From the NCBI GenBank assembly GCA_003134685.1, contig PLCA01000003.1, positions 631,537 through 695,536 on the forward strand: a stretch of 64,000 bases of DNA, given 5' to 3'. Below the pieces are notes generated by a model, which was not told where the DNA came from, did not search any database, and saw only the letters and a list, made by a program, of their open reading frames with translations. Shown here piece after piece: positions 60,436-64,000 of this stretch. Position 1 is the first letter of the stretch. Each line of letters starts with the position of its first letter. The DNA comes from Gemmatimonadota bacterium. GTDB lineage: Bacteria > Gemmatimonadota > Gemmatimonadetes > Gemmatimonadales > Gemmatimonadaceae. Position numbers and translations under genes: made by a program.

Positions 60436-61746
60436 ATGCGCACTCGACGTGTTGCGTTTCTTTGTTTGCTGGCCACTCTGGGGGCCCTCGCGTTTTCTTC
60501 CGCGGGGGCGCAACAGCCGGCGCCCAACGACTCCGCGCCGCCGCCTATCAGGCTCCGCGTCTATCTCGATTGCGGCATGTGCGATGTCGATTTCATCCAC
60601 ACGGAAATCAACTTCGTCGACTACGTGCGCGACCGGCAGTACGCGCAGGTCCACATTCTCGTCACAGGTCAGCAAACTGGCGGCGGTGGCACCGAGTATA
60701 CGCTCCATTTCATCGGCCTGCACGAGTTGGCGAACCTCGCCGACACGCTCACCTACGTGGCACCGCCGAGCGCGAGTCCGGATGATGTGAGGCACGGATT
60801 GACGCGAACCATCAGGTTGAGCCTGGTCCGGTATTATGCGCACCTCGGCCAGGCCGGCCGTTTCGACGTTACCTACACCGCGCCCACCGGCACTGGTGAG
60901 GGCCCGAAAGGAGCAAGCAGAGACCCCTGGAATCTCTGGGTAGTCACAATATCCGCGAGCGGATACGGTAGCGGCGAGCAGTCGTACAACCAGGTCTCAC
61001 TCAACGGATCCGTCGGCGCCAACCGCACGACCGAGATGTGGAAGACCGTCCTCAGCGTGAACGGCAATTATGGTCAGAGCAGATTCATTCTCAGCGACAA
61101 CAGCAAGTTCAACAGCTACTCACACAGTTATGGCTTCAACGACCTGATCGTAAAAAGCCTCGGCAACCGGTGGTCAGCCGGCCAGCGCGCGTCGTGGATG
61201 GCGTCGACGTTCCTGAATCAGCAGCACGCGATCCGATTCGCACCCGCCGTCGAGTACAATTTCTTTCCCTATTCCCAGTCGACGAGGCGGATTCTCACGC
61301 TTCAGTACTCACCGGGCATCAATTTCTTCAGGTACCAGGACACTACGATCTTCGACAAGATCAGCGAAGTTCGCGGCGATCAGACGTTGACAGTGTCGCT
61401 CGGCTTGAAACAGCCCTGGGGATCAGTTAGCAGCTCGCTCGAAGGCGCGGCGTACATCGACGATTTCACCAAGAGGCATCTCATTTTCTTCAACAGCCTG
61501 GATCTGCACCTGTTCAAGGGATTCTCGTTCTATTCGTTTGCGTATGTGTCGTTTCTGCGGGACCAGCTTTATCTCCCGCGCGGTGACCTGAGCGATCAGG
61601 ACCGGCTGCTGCGCCTGCGCCAGCTCGAAACGTCGTACACCTACTCCGTCAACCTCGGTTTGAGCTACAGCTTCGGCTCGATCTTCAACAACATCGTAAA
61701 CCCGAGGTTCGGGGGCTCGAGCGGCGGAATCATCATCATGAACTAA
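60436..61746 (+). CDS. Unrecognised outer-membrane beta-barrel protein
   Basis: A 436-residue protein with a signal peptide (VAFLCLLATLGALAFSSAGA). The mature N-terminal domain contains 'VYLDCGMCDVDFIHTEINFV' with two Cys, and 'GGGGTEYTLHFIGLHELAN'. From residue ~165 the sequence alternates polar and hydrophobic residues as expected for a barrel ('SLNGSVGANRTTEMWKTVLS', 'TYSVNLGLSYSFGSIFNNI'). I do not recognise the family; a soluble Cys-containing domain joined to a barrel is inferred. An in-frame TTG lies one codon before the ATG. Confidence 0.6.
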   Translation: MRTRRVAFLCLLATLGALAFSSAGAQQPAPNDSAPPPIRLRVYLDCGMCDVDFIHTEINFVDYVRDRQYAQVHILVTGQQTGGGGTEYTLHFIGLHELANLADTLTYVAPPSASPDDVRHGLTRTIRLSLVRYYAHLGQAGRFDVTYTAPTGTGEGPKGASRDPWNLWVVTISASGYGSGEQSYNQVSLNGSVGANRTTEMWKTVLSVNGNYGQSRFILSDNSKFNSYSHSYGFNDLIVKSLGNRWSAGQRASWMASTFLNQQHAIRFAPAVEYNFFPYSQSTRRILTLQYSPGINFFRYQDTTIFDKISEVRGDQTLTVSLGLKQPWGSVSSSLEGAAYIDDFTKRHLIFFNSLDLHLFKGFSFYSFAYVSFLRDQLYLPRGDLSDQDRLLRLRQLETSYTYSVNLGLSYSFGSIFNNIVNPRFGGSSGGIIIMN

Positions 61747-61804
61747 CACCTCGGCGTCGAGCCTTTGTGCCGAGGGCCCGAACAACTTGCCCGCAATCAC
61801 GCTC

Positions 61805-61833
61805 TTTACTTTTGCGGAGCGCGAACCTATTCT
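61805..61833 (+). promoter_or_regulatory. phe leader promoter
   Basis: TTTACT (61805-61810), 17-bp spacer and TATTCT (61828-61833), then 7 nt (TGGCCCC) to the GTG of the leader peptide. Same geometry as the aro promoter at 31564-31592. Confidence 0.6.
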
Positions 61834-61840
61834 TGGCCCC

Positions 61841-61924
61841 GTGAGCACCTACTCTTTTGGCGCGCGCTATTATCTCGGCTTCTTCGGCTACAACCGATGG
61901 GGGCCCCGGTCGCGCGTGCAGTAG
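61841..61924 (+). CDS. Aromatic leader peptide of the prephenate dehydratase gene
   Basis: A 27-codon frame (GTG to TAG) with YYLGFFGY at residues 10-17; eight aromatic residues in all. Sixteen positions are identical to the aro leader peptide, including FFGY and GP-SRV. GGGGGCCCC at 61899-61907, just after the control codons, can pair with the terminator 5' arm. The start lies 7 nt after the -10, implying a leaderless mRNA. Confidence 0.87.
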   Translation: MSTYSFGARYYLGFFGYNRWGPRSRVQ

Positions 61925-61950
61925 AGTAGACGCAGCTTGCAAAGACTCCG

Positions 61951-61983
61951 GGCCTCCGCCAATCGCGGGGGCCTTCTCTTTTC
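61951..61983 (+). terminator. phe attenuator terminator
   Basis: Stem GGCCTCCGC / GCGGGGGCC (one U-G pair, 5-nt loop) followed by TTCTCTTTT, almost the same as the aro terminator. It lies 51 bp before the prephenate dehydratase ATG. Confidence 0.8.
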
Positions 61984-62033
61984 AGAGACCCCGACGAGCG
62001 GCAGCCCATTCATTGACCTCCATCGGGGCAGTC

Positions 62034-63038
62034 ATGCTGAAATCGCAGGAGTTGCACAGGAATGGTACGGAACCGCACGCGTCTGGTGAGCCTCACCCCC
62101 GGAGCCTGACGATGCGCGTCGCATTTCAGGGAGATCGGGGCGCCTACGCCGAGAACGCGATCGCGCAGATATGGCGGCACCCGGTCGAAGCGATACCGGT
62201 CCCGACATTCGCTGGCGCGGTGCGCGCGGTTCACGAAGGCAACGCCGACGCGTGCGTGATTCCGGTCGAGAACTCCTCGATTGGAAAGGTTGAGGCGGGG
62301 TGGTCTGCTCTCGCCGCGCATCCGGATCTGCGAATCGTCGGCGACACGCTCGTTGCCGTGCGTCACTGCCTGCTCGCTCCCAAAGGCGCGACGCTCGATG
62401 GATTGCGCACCGCTTCGAGTCATCCGGTTGCTCTCGTCCAGTGCAATCGCTTCTTCGAGACGCACCAGTGGATCAAGCCCGGCCAGTCGTTCGACACGGG
62501 CGGGGCCGCGCGCGAGGTCGCGGAGAGTGGAGATCTCTCGCGCGCCGCGATCGCGAGTCGCGCCGCCGCTCAGCGCTACGGGCTGTGTGTGCTGGAGGAG
62601 GGGATTCAGGATCGGCGCGACAATCACACCCGATTCGTCGCTGTCGTGTCGCAGCGCTCTCAACTTTGGCGACGCACGCACGCGATTCGCGGCGCCACTT
62701 CGGTGGACGAAGACGACCCAAAGCAAATCGCCGAGGCGACGCGCGAGCTGCTCGGACAAATCGTGGAGCGGAATTCTCTCGAGGTCGAGGAAATCGTCAG
62801 CGTGCTCTTCACGGTGACGCACGATTTGAGGTCGGCGTTCCCGGCGCTGGCTGCGCGCGAGATGGGCTGGGTAGGTGTGCCGCTCCTCTGCGCGAGTGAG
62901 ATTCCCGTCGAGGGATCGATGGAGCGATGTCTCAGGGCGCTGGTGCAGGTCGAGCCCCGCGCGCCTCGGCCACTCGACACGCACGTCTACCTGCGAAAGG
63001 CGATTGCGTTGAGGCCGGATGTGGCGGTCAGAGACTAA
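62034..63038 (+). CDS. pheA: Fused prephenate dehydratase and AroH-type chorismate mutase
   Basis: Makes phenylpyruvate from chorismate in two steps. Residues ~27-205 are the prephenate dehydratase domain: 'RVAFQGDRGAYAENAI', 'ACVIPVENSSIGKV' and the catalytic Thr in 'DNHTRFVAVV' (TRF 199-201). Instead of an ACT domain, residues ~217-334 match B. subtilis AroH: 'IRGATSV' (Arg219), 'CASE' (Cys286, Glu289), Arg301, and 'HVYLRKAIALRPD' (Tyr319, Arg327), covering the known active-site residues. ATG 62034 follows GGGGCAGTC as in aroF; ATG 62112 is an alternative. Without ACT, feedback by Phe is not expected from this protein. Confidence 0.88.
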   Translation: MLKSQELHRNGTEPHASGEPHPRSLTMRVAFQGDRGAYAENAIAQIWRHPVEAIPVPTFAGAVRAVHEGNADACVIPVENSSIGKVEAGWSALAAHPDLRIVGDTLVAVRHCLLAPKGATLDGLRTASSHPVALVQCNRFFETHQWIKPGQSFDTGGAAREVAESGDLSRAAIASRAAAQRYGLCVLEEGIQDRRDNHTRFVAVVSQRSQLWRRTHAIRGATSVDEDDPKQIAEATRELLGQIVERNSLEVEEIVSVLFTVTHDLRSAFPALAAREMGWVGVPLLCASEIPVEGSMERCLRALVQVEPRAPRPLDTHVYLRKAIALRPDVAVRD

Positions 63039-63092
63039 TCCGATGAGCTCCGTGCTGCGCGACCTGGGCGGTTGTTATGCGATCGTTCCTCC

Positions 63093-63299
63093 CTACCAGG
63101 ACTCAACTGGGAGGAACGCCGGCGCCGCCAGTCCGGCCTCGCCGGGCTTTCGGTCGACATACGATTTCGTCGATGGAGCCGGCTTGAGCGGCCGGGCCTG
63201 GGTCCTCGACGAACCGGCGCGATTGCAGCCGAGGGTCGTAAGAGTGGCGACGAATAGGATGAGTGTGCACGAGCGCATGGCGATGCTGAATCTCTTCAC
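63093..63299 (-). CDS. Putative small lipoprotein
   Basis: A 68-residue product from GTG 63299 with GGGAGAAGA upstream. 'RSCTLILFVATLTTLGCNRA' is a lipoprotein signal with lipobox TLGC, followed by a short polar tail. No homologue recognised. An overlapping plus-strand frame of 139 residues has no such signal and is considered the shadow. Confidence 0.45.
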   Translation of the reverse strand: MKRFSIAMRSCTLILFVATLTTLGCNRAGSSRTQARPLKPAPSTKSYVDRKPGEAGLAAPAFLPVESW

Positions 63300-63572
63300 T
63301 TCTTCTCCCGAGGCAGAGTTACCGGAAACACTACCCCTGCGCCGTCAGAGACCCGTCAGCTGGAGCGGCGACCATAGCACCCAGAAGAGTATCAACGTCA
63401 GAATCGTACATAAGGTCCCGTGGGATTGCCTTGCATGAAGGGGCGACATACGTTTCAAAAAGGCTCATATGCCCGCACGGGATTTAGTCGCCAGCCGTGC
63501 TTTCGCTTCCGATTCTCTCGGAAGGCACAGGCGCTACTGGCGACGCCAGTCAGCGCGACGCGAGGATCGAGA

Positions 63573-63899
63573 TTGTCGCAAACGCGATCGACCGCGGCCA
63601 CAACGCCGTCTCACATTCCGGATGAAACCGCGCGACTGTTCCAGGTCGCGCTGCATGACGTCGTCAGAAGCAGCGCCCTGTCGATGTCGGAGCTGCGCGA
63701 GTGCGTAAAAGCCTGCGTCAGCACCCTGCGAGATACGAACGTGGGCCCGGCGCAAATGATCATCAGCATGAAGGCCTGCGCCAAGGAAGGAACTCGGCGC
63801 TTTCCGCAGGCCCTCAATGAGCACGAATTGTCCAACGCCGACTTCCTGATGGATCAGATCATCAAGTGGTCGATCGTCGAGTACTATAGGGACGCGTAG
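63573..63899 (+). CDS. Hypothetical protein, start uncertain
   Basis: The well-formed part is about 80 residues: 'LFQVALHDVVRSSALSMSEL', 'CVSTLRDTNVGPAQMIISMK' and 'FLMDQIIKWSIVEYYRDA', predicted helical and soluble. The frame is open to 63420, but the upstream part is Arg-rich and low in coding character, so the TTG at 63573 is used provisionally. Its stop is one base before the next ATG, suggesting a two-gene unit. Confidence 0.5.
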   Translation: MSQTRSTAATTPSHIPDETARLFQVALHDVVRSSALSMSELRECVKACVSTLRDTNVGPAQMIISMKACAKEGTRRFPQALNEHELSNADFLMDQIIKWSIVEYYRDA

Positions 63900-63900
63900 G

Positions 63901-64000
63901 ATGTCACCCCACCAGGATCTCACGCCCAGCCCTCTGCCTGAAGAGCTGGATCGCGCTCTTAGAGGCGCCACCGACCGGACCCTTGTCGCCCTCACCGCGC
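63901..64000 (+). CDS. Hypothetical protein, 3'-truncated by window edge
   Basis: ATG at 63901 immediately after the preceding stop codon; the first 33 codons (MSPHQDLTPSPLPEELDRAL...) are open to the end of the window. Too short for a family assignment. Confidence 0.45.
   Translation, partial: MSPHQDLTPSPLPEELDRALRGATDRTLVALTA

Noticed and set aside
63019-63438. 139-codon plus-strand frame after the prephenate dehydratase fusion
   Set aside because: It overlaps the end of that gene and the minus strand encodes a better small lipoprotein; no motif supports it.

Overview
The window comes from a GC-rich, diderm bacterium. The gene content fits Gemmatimonadota best: Ser/Thr kinases fused to TolB-like and TPR modules, a TonB receptor with a carboxypeptidase-regulatory domain, a DUF885 protein and a PD40 propeller protein. 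This placement is inferred from gene content; no rRNA is present to confirm it, and no tRNA, CRISPR array, phage or transposase gene was recognised.

Layout. 1-8.7 kb is an envelope and lipid-linked sugar region: the end of a DUF3108 protein, a UbiA prenyltransferase resembling decaprenyl-phosphate phosphoribosyltransferase, a HAD phosphatase, an ArnT-like GT-C transferase, a PAP2 phosphatase, a methyltransferase, a GT2 polyprenyl-phosphate sugar synthase, a ChbG/HpnK deacetylase and a GT87-like membrane transferase. 9.5-16.2 kb is the ilvD-ilvB-ilvN-ilvC-leuA operon (minus strand) with its promoter, a Leu/Ile-rich leader peptide and an attenuator. 16.4-20.2 kb holds a nitrogen cluster (PII protein, Amt, porin) behind a leader with a terminator. 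20.2-20.6 kb is a repeat array. 20.6-31.5 kb is a continuous his-leu superoperon (hisG-D-C-H-A-B-F-N-IE then leuC-D-B, minus strand) controlled by a His leader peptide and terminator. Divergent from it is a DAHP synthase gene with an aromatic leader peptide. 32.7-41.1 kb has a DUF885 protein and gltBD. 41.1-60.4 kb is mixed: two kinases with TPR regions, a peptidase, a TonB receptor, a PP2C phosphatase, a four-helix-bundle gene flanked by inverted repeats, phosphoglucomutase, DUF2252, a metallo-beta-lactamase-fold lipoprotein, a hemolysin III protein and a PEBP lipoprotein. 60.4-64 kb has an unrecognised beta-barrel protein and a prephenate dehydratase-chorismate mutase fusion behind a second aromatic leader peptide.

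The strongest theme is regulation of amino-acid synthesis. Four biosynthetic units (ilv, his, aro, phe) start with a short peptide rich in the pathway product, followed by a Rho-independent terminator. In each, a segment just after the control codons can pair with part of the terminator or its partner hairpin, as expected for ribosome-mediated attenuation. In his, aro and phe the peptide start codon lies exactly 7 nt after a -10-like hexamer, so these leader mRNAs look leaderless. The aro and phe leaders are paralogues (16 of 27 residues identical). Two nitrogen units (PII-amt, gltBD) also have a terminator in the 5' leader, without a convincing control peptide.

Other unusual features: a prephenate dehydratase fused to an AroH-type chorismate mutase instead of the usual ACT/AroQ domains; an isopropylmalate synthase without its leucine regulatory domain; a PII protein lacking the T-loop tyrosines; a four-helix-bundle gene framed by inverted copies of a palindrome-bearing repeat; and a second repeat family that has also entered the gltB coding sequence.
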